A model generated the notes under the pieces. The model was not told the origin of the DNA and did not search any database. It saw only the letters and a list, made by a program, of their open reading frames with translations. From the NCBI GenBank assembly GCA_958352845.1, contig CATWQC010000003.1:62001-126000 (forward strand): a stretch of DNA of 64,000 nt, read 5' to 3'. Each line of letters starts with the position of its first letter. The stretch's first letter is position 1. Below are positions 8,143 to 16,106 of this stretch, one piece after another. This stretch comes from an uncultured Collinsella sp. (GTDB taxonomy: Bacteria > Actinomycetota > Coriobacteriia > Coriobacteriales > Coriobacteriaceae). Made by a program: the position numbers and the translations under genes.

Positions 8143-9087
8143 GTGCGAGAGGTGGTGGCGGGCCCCATCGTCATTTCCATCGGTCTGATCCTGGCAAGCT
8201 CCGCCATTGCCAACTGCCAGACCAACTGGCTTGTGGCTGTCATTGGCGTTGCCGTTATCGTCATCTGCAACATCTGGGGCCGTGGCATGGTCAAGATCGT
8301 GCCGATTTTGCTGGGCGTTGTGGTGAGCTATGCCGTTGCGGCTGCGCTCGGCGAGGTTGATTTCTCGGGCGTTGCCGCCGCTCCGTGGGTCGGTCTGCCC
8401 ATCGTGTGGGACAACACCGTGTTTGCACTCTTTGGGCCGCAGTTCGATAGCGGTCTTGCCACGACGGTCATCATCACCATCATGCCGCTGGCCTTCGCGA
8501 CCATGATCGAGCATATCGGCGATATCTCTGCTATCGGTTCGACTTGCGAGCGCAACTACATTGCCGATCCCGGTCTGCATCGCACGCTGCTCGGCGACGG
8601 CCTTGCCACGATTCTGGCTTCGCTCTTTGGCGCTCCGGCCAACACTACGTATGGTGAGAACACCGGCGTGCTCGCCCTGACGCACGTGTTCGACCCGCGC
8701 GTAATTCGAATTGCCGCGTGCTGCGCCATCGTGCTTTCGTTCTGCCCCAAGTTCGCGGCTGTCATTGCGGCCATGCCGGCGTGTGTGATCGGCGGTGTGT
8801 CGCTCGTGCTCTACGGCATGATCAGCGCCGTGGGCGTCCGCAACCTCATCGAGAACCAGGTCGATTTCCAGAACAACCGCAACGTGCTGGTTGCCGCGCT
8901 GGTGCTCGTGCTTTCGCTCGGCATCGCGTACAGCACCGCCGGCGCCATCGTGTTGGAGCTGGGCGGCGTGACCATTTCGCTGTCCGGCATTGCCGTGGGC
9001 TCACTGGTGGGCATTGTGCTCAACGCCATCCTGCCGGGTAACGACTTTGAGTTTGATGTCTCCGAGCTTGAGGAGGCTGCTGAGTAG
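8143..9087 (+). pseudogene. uraA: Uracil permease (UraA, NCS2 family), 5'-truncated
   Basis: The 314-residue frame matches the last roughly three quarters of an NCS2 uracil/xanthine permease. It begins VREVVAGPIVISIG, which aligns with the middle of full-length permeases (normally preceded by about 110-125 residues), contains the hallmark MPLAFATMIEHIGDI and NTTYGENTGVL (substrate and proton residues), and ends normally. Only 25 bases separate it from the methyltransferase stop, and an in-frame TGA lies just upstream of the GTG, so the N-terminal helices are absent, not merely misannotated. A deletion that joined the methyltransferase gene to an internal point of uraA is the simplest explanation. 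Transport activity is unlikely without the first helices. Confidence 0.7.
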
Positions 9088-9112
9088 CAGCTGCGTTCAG
9101 CTAAAACAAGAT

Positions 9113-9150
9113 ATGGTGCCCATGCGTATATGCGTGTGGGCACCATTTTT
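9113..9150 (+). terminator. Intrinsic terminator after truncated uraA
   Basis: A 14-bp stem (ATGGTGCCCATGCG with near-perfect complement) with a tiny loop is followed by TTTTT on the plus strand. It ends the rightward LysR/methyltransferase/uraA block and touches the stop codon of the convergent esterase gene. Confidence 0.8.
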
Positions 9151-9814
9151 AATGTGTCAGTATCCAGTGGATGCCGCGGGCCATGCGTAAGTCGGTTTGG
9201 GCAAAGTGATTGCCGGGGTTGAGCTCCAGCGTTGTTGGAATGCCGCGCTCGACGAGCAACGCTTCCATCGCGCGTGTGTCGTCGAGTACATGCCGCATCA
9301 TGCGGTTGGGCGTCTTGGTTTCCTTTTTGCCGAGTGACAGGTAGACGGCTTGCGGGCTGCCGGCAAAAGGGGCCGTGCTGGCACGGTCGACAAAGTCGGG
9401 AAACCATAGCGACCCCGATGCGCTCGCGGCGCGGTCAAAGGCGTCGGTTTGCCAGAGGGACCAGAGTGCGAAGAGGCCCGCGAGCGAGTAACCGGCAATG
9501 CCGCGCCAGGTGGGCGGCTGAGGAAGCGACGACTCGACCTGGGGGATTATCTGATTCAGCAGCTCATCAAGAAAATCGGCAGCTTGGCCGCCGAAAGGCT
9601 CGGCATCGCGTACGGTCCCGTCGCATGCCCAGGGGCTCAGCTCGCGATTCCAATCGAGCCCGCCAATGGTGACGAGGGCGAATGGCGGACAGTCGAGCTC
9701 TCGGCAACACTTATAAACCTCGCTGCCGTCGCCCACGACCACAGGAAGGTAGATGACAGGCGCGCTTTCCGTATGATTCGAATAAACGGTTATCTGCTTT
9801 TGATGCGCTTCCAT
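9149..9814 (-). CDS. Alpha/beta hydrolase, esterase family (Fes/IroE-like)
   Basis: A 221-residue hydrolase of the putative-esterase family (PF00756 type). The nucleophile motif GYSLAG lies in the middle, preceded by a TWRGIA strand, and the catalytic His is in NPGNHF near the C terminus, where family members have it. No signal peptide is visible, so it is intracellular, like the trilactone or acyl esterases of this group. It is monocistronic, on the minus strand, with its stop embedded in the T tract of the facing terminator. The substrate is unknown; no siderophore genes are nearby. Confidence 0.8.
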   Translation of the reverse strand: MEAHQKQITVYSNHTESAPVIYLPVVVGDGSEVYKCCRELDCPPFALVTIGGLDWNRELSPWACDGTVRDAEPFGGQAADFLDELLNQIIPQVESSLPQPPTWRGIAGYSLAGLFALWSLWQTDAFDRAASASGSLWFPDFVDRASTAPFAGSPQAVYLSLGKKETKTPNRMMRHVLDDTRAMEALLVERGIPTTLELNPGNHFAQTDLRMARGIHWILTH

Positions 9815-9924
9815 GACGGGCTTCTCTCAGTGTTGTGATATCGGCAGCCCCAATTGTCGCACGCCAGCGTATGCCGGTTGGGCTAGACCAAAGACAATCT
9901 CGTGCATCCCCTGCGGACGCATAT

Positions 9925-9964
9925 GGAAAACGCCACCGCCGGAGGGGAGCTCGGCGGTGGCGTT
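9925..9964 (-). terminator. Intrinsic terminator for surface gene A
   Basis: A perfect 12-bp stem (AACGCCACCGCC with its complement) and a 12-nt loop; on the minus strand it runs into TTTTCC. It lies about 60 nt beyond the stop of the surface protein gene. Confidence 0.75.
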
Positions 9965-10021
9965 GTTAAACGGTGCTGGGGCTCGGGGCCTTCGCGGGAG
10001 CTGCCATGTGCGCAGAGGCGT

Positions 10022-11806
10022 CTAAGAACGCTTACGGCTCGCCATGGTGCCTGCGGCGATAGCGGCTGTTCCCGCAAGGACGGTTGCCACGATGGCCGCA
10101 CCCGAGGTGTCGCCGGTTGCCGCGAGCACGCCGGTAGTCTTGGCTTTCGTGGTTGAAGCCGCAACGGCCTTGGTCGGCTTTGAGCCCTCAGGCTTGGGGT
10201 TCTGCTTGGACTCCGCGGGCTTGCTTTCTGCGGGCTTGGTCTCGTCGGGCTTGGGGTCTTCCGGCTTGGCTACCTCGGGAGGTGCGATGGTCGTACTTAT
10301 GGCGACTGCTTTGATATAGAGGGAGTCGACCGTGGCGTCGCCCGTGCCGATGGCTTGGCCTGCCTCGTAGATGCCGTCACGGAGCTTGCGATAGTCAATG
10401 ATCTTGCCGCCTTCGGGCGTCTGGATGGCGGCGTTCTCAATCTTGATGGTGCCGATTGTCTTGCCGTCAGCGCTCATGGCACGGGCAAAGATTGCCGCTG
10501 TATCTCCTTCGGCCGTTACCTTGCTGCGGATGATCGAGATGACTGCGGGTGTGACGCCCTCGCTGGTCTGGGCGATGATGCCGATGTTCTCGCCTTGGGG
10601 TTCGCGCCTCGTCTCGCCATCTTGGTTTTCGCTGTAGGGGATGGGGCCGTCGCCGTTCTCGACATAGCGGGCTATGGCCTTGACAACGGAGTCGCTGATG
10701 TAGATGTGGCCGCCCTTCTCGTTGGGTCGATCGTTTCTGGTGGAGAATGCAGCCGAAACCTCGCCTTCCGCAAACGCGTCCACGGTGGAGCCGTTCTTGA
10801 CGACGATGTCGTCCTGGTAGGTGAAGAGGGCGTTGGCGCCACCGTATCTGCCTTTACTTGCACGGACCGTCACGTTTGCATGATCGAGGGTGATGCCCTT
10901 GTGGGCATAGACGCCATATTCAACACCGTTTACGTTGAGGGAGGCGTTTGTGGCTGCGAGGCTGCCCTTGGCCTCGACGGCAGCGTCTTTCTCGGAGCTT
11001 GCCTTGACCTGGCCGCCGTCCGAGATGTTGATATTGCCGCCGCTCCAAAGGGCCTCACCATCGGCTGAGCTTGCCTCGACCGTCCCGCCACCCTTGATGG
11101 TGAGGTTCTTGTCGGCTCCAATACCCTTGTCCTTGGTAGCCCTGGCGGTGACGGCTCCGCTGTCGTCAATCGTGATATTGCCGTTTGCCCTGATGCCATC
11201 CGATGCACCCGTGGCGTTGACGTTGCCCGAACCTTTGATAGCGAGATCACCTCCGGCATTGATGGCATCAAACCCAGTGCTCGTGGCGTTGACGGATCCG
11301 GCTCCGTCGATATTGATATTACCCGTGGAGAGGATAGCGTCCTCAGTAGATGTCACGCTGAGCGTGCCGCCCTCGTCGCCTTGGATATTGAGCTCGGCAT
11401 TCTCGTTAGTGCCATGAGAAACGTTGATGCTTTCGATCCATTCGGCAGTGACGATGTTGGTTCCCGAGTAATTCACGTTGAGCTTGCCTGCGGCCTGGAT
11501 CTCGCCGCCGTTATAGTTGTTGAGCTTCAAGTCGTCGGCGCCGTCCCACGACCAGGTACCGGCCTCGTCGCTCGCCGCGGTGTTGTACTTGTTGCCGCCG
11601 ACCTTGACCCATTCCGCTGCGAGCGAGACGCTCGGCATGAGCAGCGAGCTCACCGTGAGCGCGCACACGGCGCCCACGACGATGCGGCGCGTCACGCGGC
11701 GCCAGCTGCCGTGCGCGAGTCCTATGCGATGGCGAACGTCGGGTTCGGCAACATGGGTTCCGGCGGTAGTGTCATTGCGTTTGGGGGTCGTGAACAAGGC
11801 TGCCAT
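10022..11806 (-). CDS. Cell-wall-anchored beta-helix surface protein A (LAATG sorting signal)
   Basis: A 594-residue secreted protein. An N-terminal extension (MAALFTTPKRND..., with WRRVTRR) leads into a hydrophobic signal segment ending about VSLAAEW. Residues about 100-420 consist of roughly 25-residue repeats of the pattern GxIxIxGxGxVxAxA with alternating Gly and small residues, a beta-helix resembling the Cthe_2159-type carbohydrate-binding family. A Pro/Lys/Glu-rich wall-spanning stretch follows, then LAATGD, a hydrophobic helix and the tail SRKRS, i.e. a sortase signal of the LAxTG type. The start at 11806 has GGGAG 6 nt upstream; a longer open frame exists but is leader DNA. It is a tandem paralogue of the gene at 12078-13844. 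The ligand is unknown. Confidence 0.82.
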   Translation of the reverse strand: MAALFTTPKRNDTTAGTHVAEPDVRHRIGLAHGSWRRVTRRIVVGAVCALTVSSLLMPSVSLAAEWVKVGGNKYNTAASDEAGTWSWDGADDLKLNNYNGGEIQAAGKLNVNYSGTNIVTAEWIESINVSHGTNENAELNIQGDEGGTLSVTSTEDAILSTGNINIDGAGSVNATSTGFDAINAGGDLAIKGSGNVNATGASDGIRANGNITIDDSGAVTARATKDKGIGADKNLTIKGGGTVEASSADGEALWSGGNINISDGGQVKASSEKDAAVEAKGSLAATNASLNVNGVEYGVYAHKGITLDHANVTVRASKGRYGGANALFTYQDDIVVKNGSTVDAFAEGEVSAAFSTRNDRPNEKGGHIYISDSVVKAIARYVENGDGPIPYSENQDGETRREPQGENIGIIAQTSEGVTPAVISIIRSKVTAEGDTAAIFARAMSADGKTIGTIKIENAAIQTPEGGKIIDYRKLRDGIYEAGQAIGTGDATVDSLYIKAVAISTTIAPPEVAKPEDPKPDETKPAESKPAESKQNPKPEGSKPTKAVAASTTKAKTTGVLAATGDTSGAAIVATVLAGTAAIAAGTMASRKRS

Positions 11807-11843
11807 GGTTGCTCCCGTTCTCATAGGGCCTATACGACTAGAT

Positions 11844-11899
11844 TCAGCGTATCTGCTGGATGTTGCCGGCGGTAGTGCCGTTTGGAGGGCAAAATGGCC
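11844..11899 (-). promoter_or_regulatory. Conserved leader block of surface gene A
   Basis: About 56 nt upstream of gene A matches the block at 13884-13939 upstream of gene B with only about five differences (both contain CATTTTGCCCTC, AACGGCACTACCGCCGGC and GCAGATA), while the sequence on either side between terminator and start codon has diverged almost beyond alignment. An ATAGG/CCTAT dyad just before the ribosome site is also kept. This looks like a conserved promoter or RNA leader. Confidence 0.5.
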
Positions 11900-11951
11900 A
11901 AAATTGGGGAGAAATAGGCCGCACGCCGGCGCAGGGACCGGCGCTAAAAGA

Positions 11952-11984
11952 AAAGCGCGGGGCCGCATGGCGACTCCGCGCTTT
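11952..11984 (-). terminator. Duplicated terminator (copy of the permease terminator)
   Basis: The AAAGCGCGG stem with complement at 11976-11984 is followed on the minus strand by TTTTCTTTT. It is the copy of the terminator at 13991-14025 and now ends transcription of surface gene B. Confidence 0.75.
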
Positions 11985-12010
11985 ATTGTTCAGCTTTTGC
12001 AGCCTTGCCC

Positions 12011-12055
12011 TTACGCTACGAAGAAGTAGACGAGGAAGGCAAGGGCCGCGATCCA
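12011..12055 (-). pseudogene. Permease 3'-end remnant (14 codons plus stop)
   Basis: On the minus strand these 45 bases encode the last 14 residues of the neighbouring purine permease, WIAALAFLVYFFVA, and a stop, then similarity to the permease gene ends abruptly at 12055/12056. The same residues end the intact permease at 14096-14052, about 2,041 bp away. It is the scar of the tandem duplication that produced the two surface genes and marks the left breakpoint. Only synonymous differences have accumulated. Confidence 0.88.
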
Positions 12056-12077
12056 CCCGTCCCGTGCGAAAAAGTGT

Positions 12078-13844
12078 TTACGAGCGCTTGCGGCTCACCA
12101 CGGCGCCCGCGGCGATGGCGGCTGTTCCCGCAAGGGCGGCTGCCACGATGGCTGCGCTCGAGGCGTCGCCGGTTGCTGCGAGTTTGCCGGCGATCTTGGC
12201 TCCCGTGGCTGCAACTGCAACGGTCTTGGTCGTCTTCGTGCCCTCGGACTTGGAACCCTCGGGCTTGGTCTCGCCTGGCTTCTCCTCGGGTTTGATCTCC
12301 TCGGGAGGCGCGATGACCGTGCTCTTGGCGACGGCTTCGTTATAGGGGGAGTCGATCACAGCGTCGCCCGTGCCGATGGTTTGACCCACCACGTAGAAGA
12401 TGCCGTCATCGAGTTCTTCCTTGTTGCGATAGCCAATGATCTTGCCGCCTGTGGGCGTCTGGATGGGAGCGCCTTCGATCTCGATGGTGCCGATTGTCTC
12501 GCCGTCCGCGCTCACGGCAAGGGCGAAGATTGCCGCCGTGTCTCCCTCAGCTGTGACCTTACTGCGGACAATCGAGATGGTCGCGGGCGTGATGCCCTCC
12601 TTGGTCCGGGCAAAGATGCCGATGTTCACGCCCCTATGCTCGGGAATGACCGCGCCGCTTTGGTCGTTGCTGTAGTGATCGGGGCCGTCGCTACCGGACT
12701 CGACATAGCGGGCTATAGCCTTGACAACGGAGTCACTAATGTAGATGTGACCACCCGCTTCGTTGGGGTAGTAGTTTCTGGTGGAGATTGCGGTCGAGAA
12801 CTGGCCTTCTGCGAACGCATCCACGATCGAGCCGTTCTTGATGACGATGTCGTCCTCGTCGGTGAAGAGGGCGCTGGCTTCATCGTTCCCTGCGCTTGCA
12901 CGGACCGTTACGGTTGCGCCATCGAACGTGATGCCCTTGTAGACATAGATGCCATACCCAACGCCACTTGCGTTGAGGGAAGCGTTCGTGACCGTGAGGC
13001 TGTTTTTACCGTCGATGGCGGCGTCTTCCTCGGAGCTTGCCTTGACCTGGCTGCCACCCGAGATCTCGATGTTGCCGTCGGCCCAAATCGCATTGTCTTT
13101 GATAGAGCTTGCCTCTACCTTGCCGCCGCCCTTTATGATGAGGTTCTCGTTAGCATCGATACCCTGATCCTCGGTGGCCTTGGCGGTGACGGTTCCGCTG
13201 TTGTCGATCGTGATGTTGCCGTCGGCCCTGATGCCATCCGAATCGCCCGTGGCGTTAACGTTTCCCGAGCCCTTGATGGTGACATCGCCCCCGGCATCGA
13301 TGGCATCGTGCTCGGTGCTCGTGGCGTTGACAGTGCCAGCGCCGTCGATGTTGATGCTGCCGACGGAAGTGATGGCGTCACGAAAAGATGTCACGTTGAG
13401 CGTGCTGGACGCGTCGCCCTGAATATTAAGCTCGGCGTTCTCGTTCGCGCCATCCTTAACCTTGATGCCGCGGCCATCGCCGTTAGTGACGATGTTGTTG
13501 CCCTCGTAGCTCACGTTGAGCTTGCCCGCTGCCTCGATCGCGCCGGCGTTATAGCCGTTGAGCTTCATGTCGTCGGCGCCGTCCCAGGCCCAGGTGCCGG
13601 CCTCGTCGCCTGCTGCAGTGTTGTACTGAGTGCCGCCGACGTTGACCCACTTGGCCGCGAGCGAGACGCTCGGCATGAGCAGCGAGCTCACCGTAAGCGC
13701 GCAGGCCAGGCCGCAGACGATGCGGCGCGTCACGCGGCGCCAGCTGCCGTGTGCGAGCAGCGTGCGACGGCGCACGTCGGGCTCGACAAAATGGGCTCCA
13801 GAGGTTTTGTCATTGCGCTTGGGGGTCGTGAACAAGGCGGCCAT
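12078..13844 (-). CDS. Cell-wall-anchored beta-helix surface protein B (LAATG sorting signal)
   Basis: A 588-residue paralogue of surface protein A. It shares the start region (MAALFTTPKRND), the signal segment (SSLLMPSVSLAA), the beta-helix repeat array, the segment YISDSVVKAIARYVE, the Pro/Glu/Lys-rich stalk and the C-terminal LAATGDASS, hydrophobic helix, SRKRS. The two proteins differ at many scattered positions and by small indels, mostly in the repeats and stalk, so the duplication is old or under diversifying pressure. GGGAG precedes the ATG at 13844. It lies between the intact permease and its own duplicate; likely display on the cell wall by a sortase encoded elsewhere. Confidence 0.82.
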   Translation of the reverse strand: MAALFTTPKRNDKTSGAHFVEPDVRRRTLLAHGSWRRVTRRIVCGLACALTVSSLLMPSVSLAAKWVNVGGTQYNTAAGDEAGTWAWDGADDMKLNGYNAGAIEAAGKLNVSYEGNNIVTNGDGRGIKVKDGANENAELNIQGDASSTLNVTSFRDAITSVGSINIDGAGTVNATSTEHDAIDAGGDVTIKGSGNVNATGDSDGIRADGNITIDNSGTVTAKATEDQGIDANENLIIKGGGKVEASSIKDNAIWADGNIEISGGSQVKASSEEDAAIDGKNSLTVTNASLNASGVGYGIYVYKGITFDGATVTVRASAGNDEASALFTDEDDIVIKNGSIVDAFAEGQFSTAISTRNYYPNEAGGHIYISDSVVKAIARYVESGSDGPDHYSNDQSGAVIPEHRGVNIGIFARTKEGITPATISIVRSKVTAEGDTAAIFALAVSADGETIGTIEIEGAPIQTPTGGKIIGYRNKEELDDGIFYVVGQTIGTGDAVIDSPYNEAVAKSTVIAPPEEIKPEEKPGETKPEGSKSEGTKTTKTVAVAATGAKIAGKLAATGDASSAAIVAAALAGTAAIAAGAVVSRKRS

Positions 13845-13883
13845 GGTTACTCCCATCCTCATAGGGCCTATGCGATTACGCCC

Positions 13884-13939
13884 AGCATATCTGCAGGATG
13901 TAGCCGGCGGTAGTGCCGTTTTGAGGGCAAAATGTCCAA
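13884..13939 (-). promoter_or_regulatory. Conserved leader block of surface gene B
   Basis: Counterpart of the block at 11844-11899, with the same AACGGCACTACCGCCGGC core, located the same distance upstream of the start codon. See that entry for the comparison. Confidence 0.5.
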
Positions 13940-13990
13940 AACTCGGGAAGCAATACATCGCGCGTCCGTGCGTTGCCTGGCTTTAAAAGA

Positions 13991-14025
13991 AAAGCGCGGA
14001 GCCGCTCGATGCGACTCCGCGCTTT
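13991..14025 (-). terminator. Intrinsic terminator of the purine permease
   Basis: A perfect 11-bp stem (AAAGCGCGGAG with complement) followed on the minus strand by TTTTCTTTT, 27 nt past the permease stop. Its copy lies at 11952-11984. Confidence 0.82.
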
Positions 14026-14051
14026 GGTGTTCTGCTTTGGCAGCTTTGCCG

Positions 14052-15362
14052 CTACGCTACAAAGAAGTAGACGAGGAAGGCGAGGGCTGCGATCCACATG
14101 AGCGGCTTGATCTTGGAGGCCTCGCCCTTAAAGAGCGCGACGATCACGTAGGCGATAAAGCCCAGGCCAATGCCGGCAGAGATGGAGTAGGTGAAGGGCA
14201 CGCCGGCGACAATCATGAACGCCGGGAAACCCTGCGACACGTCGGACCAGTCGATCTCGGAGGCCTCGCTCATCATGAGGTAGCCGACGTAGACCAGAGC
14301 ACCGCAGGTGGCGGCGCTGGAAACGATGGTGACGATGGGGGAGAAGAACGCGGCGAGAATGAACAACACGCCGGTGGTGACGGAGGTGAGGCCCGTGCGG
14401 CCACCGTCGGCAGCGCCAGAGGTGGACTCGACGAAGGTGGTGATGGAGGAGACGCCCATGAAACCGCCCACAGCAGCGGCTGCGGAGTCGACGATCAGGA
14501 TCTCCTTGATATTCTCGACGTTGCCGTCGTCGGTGAGGAACTCGCCCTGCTTGGCCACGGCCATCGCGGTGCCCATGGTGTCGAAGAAGTCGCTCATGAG
14601 CAGCGAGAACGAGATGACGAGGAGCGCGGGGTCGGTAAGGACCTTGACGATGGCAGGCACGCCGCCGGCGTCGGCGATGGGGCCACCGATGCTCGAGAAG
14701 TCGAGCGGGGCGATGATACCGGTCGGAGCCTGGGTCACACCTAGGGGGATACCGGCGATGACGGCGACGACGATGCCGATGAGCAGCGAGCCGGGGACGT
14801 TGCGGCAGGCGAGGGCGACTGTCACCAGGATGGAGATGATGCCGACGATGAAGGTGGGGGAGGTGATGTCGCCCAGACCGACGAGTGTACCGGCGCCAGC
14901 GGTGATAATGCCGGCATCGCACAGGCCAATCATGGCGATGAACAGGCCCAGACCCACCGAGATGGCGTGACGCAGGACAACCGGGATGGCGTCCATGATG
15001 GCCTCGCGCAGGCCACAAAGCACGAGCAGCAAGATGACGACGCCCTCAAGGAAGATGACGCTCATGGCCACGTGCCAGTCACCGCCGCAGACGGTGGTGG
15101 TGATTCCAGCGATCATCGCGTTGACGCCTAAGCCCGACGCGCAGGCGAGCGGGCGGTTGGCGAAGATGCCCATGCAGATGGTCATGATGCCGGCGCCCAG
15201 GCAGGTGGCGCAGGCGAGCGCCCCCGCATCGATGCCGGCGCCCGAGAGCACCGCGGGGTTGACGGCAATGATGTAGGCCATTGCCAGGAACGTTGTCAGT
15301 CCAGCGCGAAGTTCGGTCCCGATTGTGGACTTACGCTCGCTGACGTGAAATAGTTCGTCCAT
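14052..15362 (-). CDS. NCS2-family purine permease (AzgA/PbuG-like)
   Basis: A 436-residue inner-membrane nucleobase:proton symporter of the AzgA-like branch (adenine, guanine, hypoxanthine). Family segments are visible: GLTTFLAMAYIIAVNP at the N terminus, ANRPLACASGLGVNA, SFSLLMSDFFDTMGT and SSITTFVESTSGAADGGRTGLTS (substrate site). About a dozen hydrophobic helices are present. The ATG at 15362 has a purine-rich ribosome site (GGAAAGGG). No purine riboswitch was recognised in the leader. Its last 14 codons and terminator were copied during duplication of the adjacent surface gene. Confidence 0.9.
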   Translation of the reverse strand: MDELFHVSERKSTIGTELRAGLTTFLAMAYIIAVNPAVLSGAGIDAGALACATCLGAGIMTICMGIFANRPLACASGLGVNAMIAGITTTVCGGDWHVAMSVIFLEGVVILLLVLCGLREAIMDAIPVVLRHAISVGLGLFIAMIGLCDAGIITAGAGTLVGLGDITSPTFIVGIISILVTVALACRNVPGSLLIGIVVAVIAGIPLGVTQAPTGIIAPLDFSSIGGPIADAGGVPAIVKVLTDPALLVISFSLLMSDFFDTMGTAMAVAKQGEFLTDDGNVENIKEILIVDSAAAAVGGFMGVSSITTFVESTSGAADGGRTGLTSVTTGVLFILAAFFSPIVTIVSSAATCGALVYVGYLMMSEASEIDWSDVSQGFPAFMIVAGVPFTYSISAGIGLGFIAYVIVALFKGEASKIKPLMWIAALAFLVYFFVA

Positions 15363-15516
15363 GCATACCCTTTCCTTGTTCGGCCCCGAGTTTAGGCCAA
15401 TTGACACGAACTCACTTACTATATCGCCTTTACAACCTTGCTGTTCCTCACATGTTGATGTTCGGCGCTTTGTAGCGGACGGGCGGTATTTTCCGTATGA
15501 AAATGTGTGGGTACCG

Positions 15517-15522
15517 TATACT
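15517..15522 (+). promoter_or_regulatory. Possible -10 element of the deformylase-like gene
   Basis: TATACT lies 34 nt before the start codon. The hexamer 17 bp upstream is a poor -35, so this is a weak call. Confidence 0.3.
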
Positions 15523-15555
15523 TAAGCGGTTACAACGACCCCTATGGAGGAACGT

Positions 15556-15975
15556 ATGATTAAAGAGCTTTGCCACGACGAGGCTATCCTGTCCCAGCGT
15601 TGCGAGGTTGCGACCGTCGAGGACGAGTCGGTCGCACAGGACCTGATCGATACCATCAAGTCGCTCGACGATGCCGGCTGCCTTGCCGCTAACCAGATTG
15701 GCGTTACCAAGAAGGTTTGCGTCTATCTGGACGACGCCGGCGAGCCCCACGTGCTCTACAACCCCCGTTTGGTGTTTGGCCTGGGCGCCAGCAAGATGGA
15801 GGAGAGCTGCCTGACGCACGAGGAGGTCACCAAGTCCACGCGCTATATCAAGTGCAAGGTTGCCTTTGACCAGATTGTCGACGGCAAGATGAAGGAGTGC
15901 CGCCGTGACTACGCAGGCTTTGAGGCACAGATGATCCAGCATATGATCGACCACTGCCAAGGTAAACTTGTCTAG
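15556..15975 (+). CDS. Peptide deformylase homologue lacking the catalytic Glu
   Basis: A 139-residue member of the peptide deformylase family, which removes formyl groups from nascent proteins. Motif 1 is GCLAANQIG, motif 2 is EESCLTHEE (metal Cys present), and motif 3 is IQHMIDHCQG. In active enzymes motif 3 is QHExDH; here the Glu that activates water is Met (codon ATG, read as atg-atc-gac-cac after cat), while both His ligands remain. The product is therefore probably metal-binding but catalytically impaired, or has another role. GGAGG lies 4 nt before the ATG at 15556, preferred over an ATG at 15544. A second, canonical deformylase is at 23187-23597. Confidence 0.85.
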   Translation: MIKELCHDEAILSQRCEVATVEDESVAQDLIDTIKSLDDAGCLAANQIGVTKKVCVYLDDAGEPHVLYNPRLVFGLGASKMEESCLTHEEVTKSTRYIKCKVAFDQIVDGKMKECRRDYAGFEAQMIQHMIDHCQGKLV

Positions 15976-16007
15976 GGTGACTACAGCACCGCACTTCGTC
16001 TCTTTTG

Positions 16008-16045
16008 GCCCGGGCATGACATTGTTGTCATGTCCGGGCTTTTGT
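16008..16045 (+). terminator. Intrinsic terminator after the deformylase-like gene
   Basis: A 14-bp stem (GCCCGGGCATGACA with one mismatch in the complement), a 4-nt loop, then TTTTGTG. Strong and well placed. Confidence 0.88.
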
Positions 16046-16106
16046 GTTTAGCGCCTTTTTGTTTGGAGACAATGAACTTAGCAAGAACGTAAAGCTAGGA
16101 GGCGCC

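Noticed and set aside
12381..13913. 510-codon plus-strand frame opposite surface gene B
   Set aside because: It is antisense to the repeat-rich surface gene; high GC at third positions keeps the opposite strand open, and its product has no recognisable domain.
15363..15555. Purine riboswitch upstream of the purine permease
   Set aside because: No conserved loop sequences were found in the leader.
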